A stretch of 64,000 bases of DNA from the NCBI GenBank assembly GCA_002070955.1, contig MWEK01000008.1:62001-126000 (forward strand), in the 5' to 3' direction. The number at the start of each line of letters is the position of its first letter. Position 1 is the stretch's first letter. Positions 27,801 through 35,295 of the stretch are shown here, piece after piece. This stretch comes from Planctomycetes bacterium ADurb.Bin069. Its GTDB lineage: Bacteria; Planctomycetota; UBA8108; UBA8890; UBA8898. The notes beneath the pieces were generated by a model. That model saw only the letters and a list, made by a program, of their open reading frames with translations. It made no database searches and was not told where the DNA came from. The translations under genes and the position numbers were made by a program.

Positions 27801-29841
27801 CCGCGCGCTTGAAAATGTCCATGGCGAGGTGCTGCCGCTGCGTGTACCGGCGGTTGAGGTTGAGGCGCTTGATCCCGCGCATCCGTTCGGCGTCGTTGAA
27901 GTTGACGCGGTAATTCTTGGGCGTCGCGGTGCGCGAGCCCGCGCCCCGGTACCTGATGCCGACGTTGTAGCGGATCTCGCCGCCGTCGCCGATGAAGGTC
28001 GCATCCAGCGGAACGTCGCTGGCCACATCCCGCGTCGTCAGCGTGGTCCAGACGGCATCGGTCACGAGCACGCGGTAGCCGACGGCGCCGTTGGCCGGCG
28101 GCGCGCCATCGTCCACCACAAAAAGGAAGTCCCTGCCCGCCCCGGGCGCATCGGTGGCCAAGCCGGGCGTGTCCCCGTCATCGGCGACGATGTGGAAGGC
28201 GACCAGCGCGCCGTCGGCGAAGGGACCGATCAAGGCGGCGTATCCGCCGTCGCCGGCCCGTTCGTCGCCGCCCGTGCCGTCATCCCGCATGGGCGCCGCC
28301 GCGGCGGCGCCGGCGTTCACCCGATACCTCAGCTCCACCGACGCCACGGCATCGCTGTCGGCGACCCGGCACGTCACGAGCACCCGCTGGTTCGATCTCG
28401 GCACCGGCGGGTCGTGGCGCGCCTGGGAGACGAGCGGCGCGATGGCGCGGTCGGGCGGCGCGACGCCCGGCGTGCCGCCCGCGACCGCCTCCCAGGCCGC
28501 GGCGCAGTTGCTTCCCGTCCTCCGGCTCGTGCGCAGGCACAAGGCCGCGCCGCCGCCGTCGGCTTCCGGCGGCCAGAAGCCATCGTCGGCGTACGCGACG
28601 GCGTCGACGATGTTGTACCAGGCGTCCCGCAGGACGAGCTTCTCGCGCGAGTTGCGGAGCGCGCCTTCGAAGCTGCCGGCGACGGCTTCGGGCGGCACCG
28701 CGGGGCGGGCGGCCCTGAACGCCGCGGCGTCGCGGGGGATGACGAGTTCGGCGCCGGGCGCCAGGATCGTCCCCTCGGGAAACCTGAAGTGAACGCCCTC
28801 GGTGAAGCGCCATCCCCCCAGATCGACGGCGAACGCCGCGCGGTTGGCGATGGCCACGTATTGCAGCCCCAGCGGTTCGGTGGGAGGCGTTCCCGTGTGG
28901 GCCGGGTGATACATGATCTCGCTTATGTACACGTCGTCTCGGACGGGCGGCGCGTTCGGCGCGTTCCACGTCGCCTGGGCGAAGGAGGCCACGTTGTCAT
29001 CCCCGTCCGGGAAGCGGCCGAAGCTCTGGGCCTCGGCCGCAAAGCGGGGCCGGCACGTGTCGAGGATCGTTCTTCCGTCGGGGTGAAGCAGCGCGTAGAA
29101 GTCCTCGCCGGGCGGCGGCTCGAAGGCGAGCGGCACGGCGAGAAACGAGTCCACGACCGCGGGGGCGAACGTGTGGCAGACGACCAGGCCGGCGCCGCGG
29201 GCGAGCATGCAGCCGCCGAGCGCGAAGGGCTCCGGGCCGGTGCGGACGATTTCGATCCAGGACGCCGCTCCGGCCCGCGCGACCTCGTTGATGCGCACGG
29301 GACGCACGGCGGGCGCGCCGGCCGAATTCGCCGCGCCGGGCGTGCCGCCCGCATAAGCGCTCGCCTGCCACGACCAGGGGAAATCGTTGTCCAGGCGGGC
29401 GCTGCGGAGCTCGAGCGTCGCGCCCTCGCCGTCGGGCTCGGCGGGCCAGGGGTCTTCATGGCCGTAGTGGACGAAATCGACGCGCACGCCGTCGGGCCTG
29501 CGCAGGATGAGGACGGCGCCGTCGTTATCCAGACTCCCGTCCCAAGGACCGTAGGCGTCCGCCACGCCCACCGCCGACGCCAGGCGGGCCGGGTCGGCCG
29601 CGACGACGGCGAAGGCGCCGGGGGCGAGCATCGCTCCCGCGGGAAACTCGAACCGCACGCCGCCCTCGATGCTCCAGCCGGACAGATCGACGCGCTCCGT
29701 GCCGCCGTTGAGAAGCTCGATGAATTCCAGGCGCGGCTCGCCCCCGAGGGGGTGGTAATTGATCTCGTTCAGGACGACGCCCAGTTCGCCGCCCGCAAGT
29801 CCGGCGCCGAAGGCCACAAGCAGCAACGCCACCCCGGTCAC
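24895..29841 (-). CDS. Giant secreted lamin-tail / CotH-kinase-like / beta-helix / dockerin protein
   Basis: The 1648-aa protein starts at GTG 29841 just after GGAGGT, with a signal peptide ('VALLLVAFGAGLAGG'). Lamin-tail domains lie near 20-170 ('VVLNEINYHPLGGEPRLEFIELLNGG') and 304-450 ('YISEIMYHPAHTG'). The CotH-like domain (about 586-850) has 'GIRYRGAGSRTATPKNYRVNF', 'KRLNLNRRYTQR' and the canonical active-site 'LIPWDFDTCFY'. The 'YFKGTREPSGGDLRWTQVGFDDSAW' module (about 945-1060) matches one in the 1776-aa protein. A right-handed beta-helix (about 1205-1540) has parallel-repeat Asn/Asp ladders ('IRNCEFEEIYEGVHAVDSEV'). It ends with a dockerin-like pair and the tag 'PDPTPDALTCGT'. A cell-surface role is inferred. 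Confidence 0.85.
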   Translation of the reverse strand: MTGVALLLVAFGAGLAGGELGVVLNEINYHPLGGEPRLEFIELLNGGTERVDLSGWSIEGGVRFEFPAGAMLAPGAFAVVAADPARLASAVGVADAYGPWDGSLDNDGAVLILRRPDGVRVDFVHYGHEDPWPAEPDGEGATLELRSARLDNDFPWSWQASAYAGGTPGAANSAGAPAVRPVRINEVARAGAASWIEIVRTGPEPFALGGCMLARGAGLVVCHTFAPAVVDSFLAVPLAFEPPPGEDFYALLHPDGRTILDTCRPRFAAEAQSFGRFPDGDDNVASFAQATWNAPNAPPVRDDVYISEIMYHPAHTGTPPTEPLGLQYVAIANRAAFAVDLGGWRFTEGVHFRFPEGTILAPGAELVIPRDAAAFRAARPAVPPEAVAGSFEGALRNSREKLVLRDAWYNIVDAVAYADDGFWPPEADGGGAALCLRTSRRTGSNCAAAWEAVAGGTPGVAPPDRAIAPLVSQARHDPPVPRSNQRVLVTCRVADSDAVASVELRYRVNAGAAAAAPMRDDGTGGDERAGDGGYAALIGPFADGALVAFHIVADDGDTPGLATDAPGAGRDFLFVVDDGAPPANGAVGYRVLVTDAVWTTLTTRDVASDVPLDATFIGDGGEIRYNVGIRYRGAGSRTATPKNYRVNFNDAERMRGIKRLNLNRRYTQRQHLAMDIFKRAGLPYSQEWMVNLWIRGAWDDRYLRVEAVDGDFCARNFGEDDGELYRGLEVDDLRRSADFTYLGTSPEAYRPFYERINGDWDHDTYEKVIALCEALDPARTPDAEFAAAVAPLIDVEEWLLFFAAQACLSNNEGNIAKDKGDDYFIYFRRSDGKAVLIPWDFDTCFYSAAEQLFRPTTASIRRFLKHPAFAPGYHAWLEKLLDGAFSRRECRARLALIDPQYTFEERDAVDSYWTARMGWLHEHVPRRLRGGLDEAWAQALVVKGEAWRYFKGTREPSGGDLRWTQVGFDDSAWLEGPSGFGYGDGDDATVLDDMRKGYTTVFARKAFVLPDPAAARALTLRIDYDDGFAAYLNGQRIAARNAPAGTPLASWTATASREAGTPESIDVSGALGFIRAGENVLAVVGLNRTIDSSDASLAPELFGGESGAGGGCGAQSFAAGATGVFRGVAPVARTRRVEIAGAPAGYDYLTGAWAGSAALAPGLNAVTVRAFGEDGGIVEARTFTARRLTAMQTLQGTLAADLTLTRDGGPYYLAGAGLVVPAGRALVLEPGVTVVAAGGASILVLGRIDASGTAAEPILLLGARCDAPWAGIGLRDTGTGAADPVHRFRWCTFRRGARSAGFTGCVSPHNARLLLESCRFEDIRDNAVDAVGARVEIRNCEFEEIYEGVHAVDSEVLVADSRFSGMIGDNDAIDFDGEGPGPCRIERCLITDGMDDGVDLGGATCAVIDNVIIGLGDKAVSCETQGRLGPTVVSGNVIARSGAGIAVKDGAVVAGVHNTVTMCREGLLVVSKTGAGAGGDGAFESCIAWGNRDDVVTDALSSLALAFSDAGGGGVWPGAGNIREDPRFVDYAAGDWRLLPGSPCLGAAKDGSDMGALGIGTAEAVFVRGDANGDGRFDLSDAVFILLHLFKGRPAPCLDACDVNDSGDLDIADAVFALAHLYGGGEAPRAPFPSEGPDPTPDALTCGT

Positions 29842-29921
29842 GCGACCTCCTCTCGATCCTCGGACGCGAGGCGGCTGAAGACCGCCGCCCGGAACCGCGC
29901 GGGATCGTCCTACGGGAGTCG

Positions 29922-29950
29922 ATAATACGGCCTGCGGCCGGAGGCATCAA
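29922..29950 (-). promoter_or_regulatory. Promoter for the 1648-aa giant protein
   Basis: On the minus strand: TTGATG (29950-29945), 17 bp, TATTAT (29927-29922), about 80 bp before the GTG at 29841. Confidence 0.6.
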
Positions 29951-29975
29951 TTTACGCCCACGGCGGGGCGTGGCG

Positions 29976-30003
29976 AAAAAAAACCGCCCGAGGGCGGTTT
30001 CGC
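29976..30003 (-). terminator. Intrinsic terminator of the tRNA-Gly transcript
   Basis: Read on the minus strand, AAACCGCCC and GGGCGGTTT (plus coordinates 29981-30000) form a hairpin followed by eight U residues (A-run at 29976-29983). It sits immediately downstream of the tRNA gene. Confidence 0.85.
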
Positions 30004-30006
30004 GTT

Positions 30007-30081
30007 TGGAGCGGGCGATGAGGCTCGAACTCACGACAACCACGTTGGCAACGTGGGACTCTACCACTGAGTTACGCCCGC
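30007..30081 (-). tRNA. tRNA-Gly (anticodon GCC)
   Basis: The minus strand folds as a cloverleaf. The acceptor arms are GCGGGCG and CGCCCGC, with discriminator U and an encoded CCA at 30009-30007. The D stem is ACTC/GAGT. The anticodon stem is CCACG/CGTGG with loop TTGCCAA, giving anticodon GCC, which reads GGC and GGU. The T stem is GTGAG/CTCAT with loop TTCGAGC. Its promoter is at 30095-30122 and its terminator at 29976-30003, so it is a stand-alone unit. GGC is expected to be a major codon in this GC-rich genome. Confidence 0.96.
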
Positions 30082-30094
30082 GTGTCCGTGTCCT

Positions 30095-30122
30095 ATGTTA
30101 CTATCGGCTCCGGAGTTGTCAA
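30095..30122 (-). promoter_or_regulatory. Promoter for tRNA-Gly
   Basis: On the minus strand: perfect TTGACA (30122-30117), 16 bp, TAACAT (30100-30095), ending 13 bp before the mature 5' end of the tRNA. Confidence 0.65.
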
Positions 30123-30172
30123 TCCTTCGCCCGGGCGCTTCCGCCGGCCGGGCAGCGGTCCCCGGCAGGGCC

Positions 30173-31456
30173 TCAGGCGATCTTCTTCTCCAGGCAAATT
30201 ATGTTGCCGGTGCCCCGGTATTCGATCTTGTCGGTGCAGCGGCGCATGAGCAGGATCCCCAGGCCGCCCTTTTTGCCCTCCTTGACGATTTTGCGCTTAG
30301 CATCGTGAAGCGCGTGGGACATGAGCGACCAGCCGAGGTAGAACTCGTAGTCGAAGCCCTCGCCCTCGTCGGCGATCTGGATGCGCACGCGATCCTTCTC
30401 CAACAGGTAGATGACCTCGATCTGCTTGTCCGGGCTGTGCTTGTTGCCGTGGCGGACGGCGTTGTCCAACGCCTCCTTGAAGGCCTTGAAGAGGAGGTCG
30501 AGCGCCTCCACCGACAGCCCGGACTGGGACAGCAGCTTGAAGGTGAGGTCGTGGGCCTTCTCGACGCGGCTCTGGTTGAACCTGAAGGCGAACCTGACCT
30601 CCTGCAGGGCGTGGCCGCGGTCCTCGGGGACGCGCCTGAGTTCGGTCTCGGCCAGCGAGAACAGCTCCAGCAGCTCGAAGGGATCCGTCAGGTAGTCGTT
30701 CTCCCAGATCCTGAAGGCGCTCTGGCGATGGACGTTCGACCCCTTGGGATAGAGCTTGATCACCGAGGTGAGGCTCTTGCCCTTATCCAGCTTGATGCGC
30801 GCCAGGAAGATCCCCTTGGGATCCATGCGATCATCGACGATCACCACGGTGGGCGCGACCTGCTGGTACTGCTTGAGGGCCGTCTCGGCGGAGTGGAAGA
30901 GGTGAAAGGAAGCCCTGGCCTTGGCGAGCCTGAGCCGGACGACCTCGCTGAAGTGGCCTTCCTTGGGGACGAGGAGGAGCACCGATGCCTTGCCGGCGGG
31001 AAGGGGCTTATGGGGCCAAACGGGAATCTTCCGGGCGGTCTCCTTGATCTCCGAGGCCCGCGCGAGGCCGCCCGCCGGCAGGGAGCCGTCCTCGACCCCC
31101 CGCAGAATGTCCTTGGCCTTGTCGACATCGACCGCGAGCGGCACGACGGTCGTGAGCCCGAGCAGATCCAGGGACACGGCGACGGTGCGCGGCACGTGAG
31201 CCAGGACGAGCGCGCCGCCGGTCTCCGCCAGCTTCCCCTGCCACTTGATGAGAGCGCTGATGCCCGTCGAGTTGATGTAGGCCACCGAGGCCATGTCGAT
31301 GACCAGGTACTTGTCGCCGCCCTGCGCGGCCTTTTCAAGGGCGGCCGTGAACGCTTCGTAGTTGGGCGCATCCACGAATCCGCTGACATGCAAGACCGTG
31401 CACTTGGCCGTGTGGCTCACGGGAACGTGTTCGGGTACAATCTCTAACTTCGGCAT
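30173..31456 (-). CDS. STAS / receiver-like / HATPase fusion protein (single-chain partner-switch regulator)
   Basis: The 427-aa protein joins three signalling modules. Residues 1-120 are a STAS domain of anti-sigma-antagonist type, with Ser63 in 'YINSTGISAL' at the usual phospho-acceptor site. Residues about 155-275 look like a degenerate receiver: Asp208/209 in 'VVIVDDRMD' and Lys234 in 'SVIKLYP' are kept, but the N-terminal acidic pair is replaced by 'LLLVPKEG'. Residues about 280-427 are an RsbW/SpoIIAB-like HATPase, with N box 'EALDNAVRHGN' (328-338), G1 'DEGEGF' (363-368) and G2 'GGLGILLMR' (397-405). Anti-sigma kinase and its STAS substrate are normally separate proteins. ATG 31456 has GAGG upstream. 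No sigma factor gene is adjacent. Confidence 0.85.
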   Translation of the reverse strand: MPKLEIVPEHVPVSHTAKCTVLHVSGFVDAPNYEAFTAALEKAAQGGDKYLVIDMASVAYINSTGISALIKWQGKLAETGGALVLAHVPRTVAVSLDLLGLTTVVPLAVDVDKAKDILRGVEDGSLPAGGLARASEIKETARKIPVWPHKPLPAGKASVLLLVPKEGHFSEVVRLRLAKARASFHLFHSAETALKQYQQVAPTVVIVDDRMDPKGIFLARIKLDKGKSLTSVIKLYPKGSNVHRQSAFRIWENDYLTDPFELLELFSLAETELRRVPEDRGHALQEVRFAFRFNQSRVEKAHDLTFKLLSQSGLSVEALDLLFKAFKEALDNAVRHGNKHSPDKQIEVIYLLEKDRVRIQIADEGEGFDYEFYLGWSLMSHALHDAKRKIVKEGKKGGLGILLMRRCTDKIEYRGTGNIICLEKKIA

Positions 31457-31501
31457 CGGGATGCCTCTTTCGCGCCGCGGTTCCACCAGCGCCTGAGGTC
31501 T

Positions 31502-31529
31502 ATTGTACCCCCGCCCAAAGTCGGGTCAA
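31502..31529 (-). promoter_or_regulatory. Promoter for the STAS/HATPase fusion gene
   Basis: On the minus strand: TTGACC (31529-31524), 16 bp, TACAAT (31507-31502), about 45 bp before the ATG at 31456. Confidence 0.65.
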
Positions 31530-31568
31530 CAAAACCGGCGCGGGCCTCTGGCCGCCCCGCGGCGCCTG

Positions 31569-31577
31569 TGCTAGAAT
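31569..31577 (+). promoter_or_regulatory. Extended -10 element upstream of the FabZ-like gene
   Basis: TGCTAGAAT is an extended -10 type box with no good -35 partner, 41 bp before the ATG at 31619. Confidence 0.45.
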
Positions 31578-31618
31578 CACGCCACGCCCCCGCGGCGAGG
31601 CCCTAGAAAGGAATTGCC

Positions 31619-32092
31619 ATGCCTCCGCAACCGCTCCTCCCCTTCGATTTCGTCCAGAGCCTGGAAATCAAGTTCCCCATCGAGGAGATCCGCAAGCGCA
31701 ACCAGCAGCGCTACGAGATGGAGCACCTCTCGGCGATCGTGCATTTCGATCCCGACGCGCGGATCGTCGCGGGCTACAAGGATGTCTCCGATCAGGAGTT
31801 CTGGGTGCGCGGCCACCTGCCGGGCCGCCCGCTCCTGCCCGGCGTGATCATGCTGGAGGCCCTGGCGCAGCTTTGCTCGTTCTACCAGCTCACGATTCAA
31901 CCCGACGCGCCGTTCTTCGGCTTCGGCGGACTGGACGAGGTCAGGTTCCGGGGCATGGTCGTTCCGGGCGACCGCCTGTACCTCGTCGCCCGGGCCTTGG
32001 ACATCAAGGCGCACCGGGGGTATTACCAAACTCAAGGCCTGGCCGGCGGCAAGCTGGTCGTGGAAGCCAAGGTCCTCGGCATAGCCTTCTGA
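31619..32092 (+). CDS. FabZ-like 3-hydroxyacyl-ACP dehydratase family protein
   Basis: The 157-aa hot-dog-fold protein has the FabZ/FabA signature 'FWVRGHLPGRPLLPGVIMLEALAQ' in residues 61-84, with His66 and Glu80 at the catalytic positions for dehydrating 3-hydroxyacyl-ACP. 'VRFRGMVVPGDRLYLVAR' (about 108-125) is the second family motif. The first 50 residues form a longer N-terminal arm than in E. coli FabZ. AGGA precedes the ATG. It lies 8 bp upstream of a GH2 gene and away from other fatty-acid genes, so it may be a second dehydratase rather than the main FabZ. Confidence 0.85.
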   Translation: MPPQPLLPFDFVQSLEIKFPIEEIRKRNQQRYEMEHLSAIVHFDPDARIVAGYKDVSDQEFWVRGHLPGRPLLPGVIMLEALAQLCSFYQLTIQPDAPFFGFGGLDEVRFRGMVVPGDRLYLVARALDIKAHRGYYQTQGLAGGKLVVEAKVLGIAF

Positions 32093-32100
32093 GGGAATCC

Positions 32101-35100
32101 ATGGCGCGTCTCGCCCTGGTGTCAGCAGTCATCCTCACCCTGGCCGCGCCGGCCGCCGCGGCCGGTCCGGCGCCGCTCTCGCTGGCGGGCCGGTGGCGCT
32201 TCCAACTGGACCGCGAGGACGCCGGCATCAAGGACCGTTGGTTCGAGCGCGCGCTTCCCGAAAGCATCACGCTCCCCGGGGCCCTCCAAAACCAAGGCTT
32301 CGGCGACGAGATTTCCGTCCGCACCGAATGGACCGCGAACGTCTACGACCGGACGTGGTACGAATCGCCCGCCTTCGAGGCCTACCGCCGGCCGGGCAAC
32401 GTCAAGGTGCCCTTCTGGCTCCAGCCCGACCGCCACTATGTCGGCGCGGCTTGGTACCAGCGCGACATCGCCATCCCCGAGGAGTGGCGCGGAAAGCGCG
32501 TCGTCTTGACCCTCGAGCGCCCTCACTGGGAGACGCGCGCGTGGATCGGCGGCCGGGCGCTCGGCGTCCGCGACAGCCTCTCGACCCCCCATGTCTACGA
32601 CCTGGGCCCGGGCCTCGCGCCGGGAACGCACACGCTCACCCTGCGCGCCGACAACCGCATGATCGTGGACGTCGGCATCTGGGCGCACAGCGTCTCCGAC
32701 CACACCCAGGGCAACTGGAACGGCATCGTCGGGCGCATCGAGCTCGCGGCGACAAGCCCCGCGTGGATCGACGACGTGCAGGCCTTTCCGGATCTCCCGC
32801 GGCAAACCGTGCGCCTCGCCGTGCGGATCGGCGGGAGCGCCGCTGGCAAAGTCACGGTCCGGGCGGGCTCGGCCGCCGCGGAGGTCGACCTGGGGGCCGA
32901 TGGCGCCGCCGTCGAGCTGGAGACGCCGTTGGGCGCCGGCGCGCGGCGGTGGGACGAGTTCGCCCCGGAGCTCCAGCGCCTCTCGGTCGCCCTCCGCGGG
33001 CCCGGCATCGCCGACGAGCGCGTCGTGACCTTCGGCTTGCGGGAAATCGCCGCCCGCGGAACCCGGCTCGTCCTGAACGACCGCGATCTCTTCCTGCGCG
33101 GCACGCTTGAGTGTTGCATCTTCCCGCTGACCGGATACCCGCCCACGGAGATCGAAGCCTGGAAGCGCGTGATCCGCATCTGCAAGGACCACGGCCTCAA
33201 CCACATCCGCTTCCATTCCTGGTGCCCCCCCGAGGCCGCCTTCGCCGCGGCCGACGAACTCGGCTTCTACTACCAGGTGGAAGCCGCCGTCTGGACGGCG
33301 GTGGGCGACGGCGGTCCCATCGACGCCTGGATCTACGCCGAGACCGAGCGCATCCTCCGCGCCTACGGCAATCACCCGTCCTTCCTCCTCATGGCGCACG
33401 GCAACGAGCCGGGCGGGGCGCGCCGGGACGAGTGGCTCGGCCGCTGGGTCGAGCACTGGAAGGCGCGCGACGGCCGCCGGCTCTACACGAGCGGCTCGGG
33501 CTGGCCGGCGATCTCGGAGAACCAGTACCACGTGACTCCCGCTCCCCGCGGACCCGGCGGTTGGATCGGCAAGGACTACCGCGCGAGCATTCGGAACCTC
33601 TCCGCTCCCGTCATCGTCCACGAGATGGGCCAGTGGTGCGTCTACCCGAACTTCGACGCCATCGCCAAGCACACCGGCCCCCTCAAGGCCCGGAACTTCG
33701 AGATCTTCCGGGACTCCCTCGCCGCCCGCGGGATGCTCCCTGAGTGGCGCGCTTTCCAGCGCGCGTCGGGAAGGTTCCAGGCGCTGTGCTACAAGGAGGA
33801 GGTCGAGGCGGCCTTCAGGACGCCGGGGGTGAGCGGCGTTCAGCTGCTCGATCTGCACGATTTCCCCGGACAGGGCACCGCCCTCGTGGGCGTGCTTGAC
33901 GCCTTTTGGGACGAGAAGGGCTATATCGCCCCCGCCGAGTTCCGCCGGTTTTTCGGCGCCACGGTGCCCCTCGCGCGCATGGAAAAGCGCGTGTGGACGA
34001 CGGAAGAGACCTTCGCCGCCGAAGTGCAGGTCGCTCACTTCGGCCCGGCGCCCCTCGCGGGCGCCCGACCGTACTGGCGGCTCGTCGGCGCGGCGGGCCG
34101 GGCGGCGGGCGGCCGACTTCCGGAACGCGACGTGCCGATCGCCCGGGAAACGCCGCTGGGCCGCATCGCCTTCCCGTGCGCCGACCTCAAGGCGCCGGCG
34201 GCGTACCGCCTCGTCGTCGGGCTGGAGGGCACGGAGTTCGAGAACGATTGGACGATCTGGGTCTACCCCGCCGCGGTCCCGCCGCCCGCGCCGGCCGGCG
34301 TGCTCGTGGCGACGGCGCTCGACTCCGCCGTCCTGGCGCACCTTGCCGCCGGCGGCAAGGCATTTCTTCATTCCGTGCGGCTGCAGGCGGCGCATCCGAG
34401 GGGTTCCTTCACGCCGGTTTTCTGGAATCGCCAATGGTTCCCCGGGCAGGCCTGCCAAACCCTGGGGCTGCTCTGCGACCCCGCCCATCCGGCCCTGGCC
34501 GCGTTCCCCACCGAGGCGCACTGCGACTGGCAGTGGGAGGATATCGTCGCCCACGCGCGCTGCCTGGTCATGGACACGCTGCCGCGGGAACTCCGCCCCA
34601 TCGTCCAGCCCATCGACGATTGGAACTCGAACCGCAAGCTCGGCCTGGTGTTCGAATGCGCGGTGGGCCGCGGCGCGCTGCTGGTCTGCACGGCCGATCT
34701 CGCGCGCGACGCGGCGAGGCGCCCGGCGGCGCGGCAGCTCGCCCACAGCCTGGCGGCCTACGCCGCGAGCCCCGCCTTCGCGCCGGCAACGGCGGCGGAC
34801 GCGGAGGATCTGCGGGAACTCCTCGCCCCGGCGCGGGCTTCGAAGCTCGTCGCCCTCGGCGCGACGGTGCTGCGAGCCAGCAGCGAGGACGCCGCGAACG
34901 GCAACGTCGCCGCCAACGCCCTCGACGGAGACCCGGAGACCTTCTGGCACACCGCCTGGACGCCCGCCCCCGACCCGATGCCGCACGAGCTGGTCATCGA
35001 CCTGGGCAAGGAGATCGAGCTCGAGGGCCTGATCTACACCCCGCGGCAGGACATGACCAACGGCCGCATCGCGGCTTGCGAAATTCACGTGAGCGCCGAT

Positions 35101-35280
35101 GCCGCGTCCTGGGGCGCGCCGGCCGCCGCGGCCGCCTGGAGGGACTCCGACCGGACCGAAACGGTGAAGTTCGACCGCCCCCGCGCGGGGCGCTACCTGC
35201 GGATTCTCATCGGCGCGGAGGTGCGCGGCAACCCCTTCGCGGCCATCGCCGAGCTGGACATCATCCCGGCGCGACGCTGA
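32101..35280 (+). CDS. Secreted GH2-family glycosidase with C-terminal F5/8 type C (discoidin) domain
   Basis: The 1059-aa protein has a signal peptide ending near 'APAAAAG'. The GH2 sugar-binding domain begins 'LSLAGRWRFQLDREDAGI' and includes 'AAWYQRDIAIPEEW'. The TIM barrel has the acid/base Glu436 in 'MAHGNEPGG' and candidate nucleophile Glu508 in 'IVHEMGQW'. The last ~150 residues form an F5/8 type C (CBM32-like) domain ('ALDGDPETFWHTAWTP', 'HELVIDLGKEIELEGLIYTPRQD'). Retaining exo-glycosidase activity (beta-galactosidase, glucuronidase or mannosidase) is expected, but the sugar cannot be assigned. The start follows GAGGGA, 8 bp after the FabZ-like stop. Confidence 0.88.
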   Translation: MARLALVSAVILTLAAPAAAAGPAPLSLAGRWRFQLDREDAGIKDRWFERALPESITLPGALQNQGFGDEISVRTEWTANVYDRTWYESPAFEAYRRPGNVKVPFWLQPDRHYVGAAWYQRDIAIPEEWRGKRVVLTLERPHWETRAWIGGRALGVRDSLSTPHVYDLGPGLAPGTHTLTLRADNRMIVDVGIWAHSVSDHTQGNWNGIVGRIELAATSPAWIDDVQAFPDLPRQTVRLAVRIGGSAAGKVTVRAGSAAAEVDLGADGAAVELETPLGAGARRWDEFAPELQRLSVALRGPGIADERVVTFGLREIAARGTRLVLNDRDLFLRGTLECCIFPLTGYPPTEIEAWKRVIRICKDHGLNHIRFHSWCPPEAAFAAADELGFYYQVEAAVWTAVGDGGPIDAWIYAETERILRAYGNHPSFLLMAHGNEPGGARRDEWLGRWVEHWKARDGRRLYTSGSGWPAISENQYHVTPAPRGPGGWIGKDYRASIRNLSAPVIVHEMGQWCVYPNFDAIAKHTGPLKARNFEIFRDSLAARGMLPEWRAFQRASGRFQALCYKEEVEAAFRTPGVSGVQLLDLHDFPGQGTALVGVLDAFWDEKGYIAPAEFRRFFGATVPLARMEKRVWTTEETFAAEVQVAHFGPAPLAGARPYWRLVGAAGRAAGGRLPERDVPIARETPLGRIAFPCADLKAPAAYRLVVGLEGTEFENDWTIWVYPAAVPPPAPAGVLVATALDSAVLAHLAAGGKAFLHSVRLQAAHPRGSFTPVFWNRQWFPGQACQTLGLLCDPAHPALAAFPTEAHCDWQWEDIVAHARCLVMDTLPRELRPIVQPIDDWNSNRKLGLVFECAVGRGALLVCTADLARDAARRPAARQLAHSLAAYAASPAFAPATAADAEDLRELLAPARASKLVALGATVLRASSEDAANGNVAANALDGDPETFWHTAWTPAPDPMPHELVIDLGKEIELEGLIYTPRQDMTNGRIAACEIHVSADAASWGAPAAAAAWRDSDRTETVKFDRPRAGRYLRILIGAEVRGNPFAAIAELDIIPARR

Positions 35281-35295
35281 CCTCCGCGCCCGGGA

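Noticed and set aside
26947-29925. 992-aa plus-strand open frame opposite the second giant gene
   Set aside because: A GC-driven shadow of the CotH/lamin-tail gene, with no recognisable domain or ribosome-binding site.
32122-35088. 988-aa minus-strand open frame opposite the GH2 gene
   Set aside because: A shadow: the plus strand shows GH2 catalytic motifs and an F5/8C domain.
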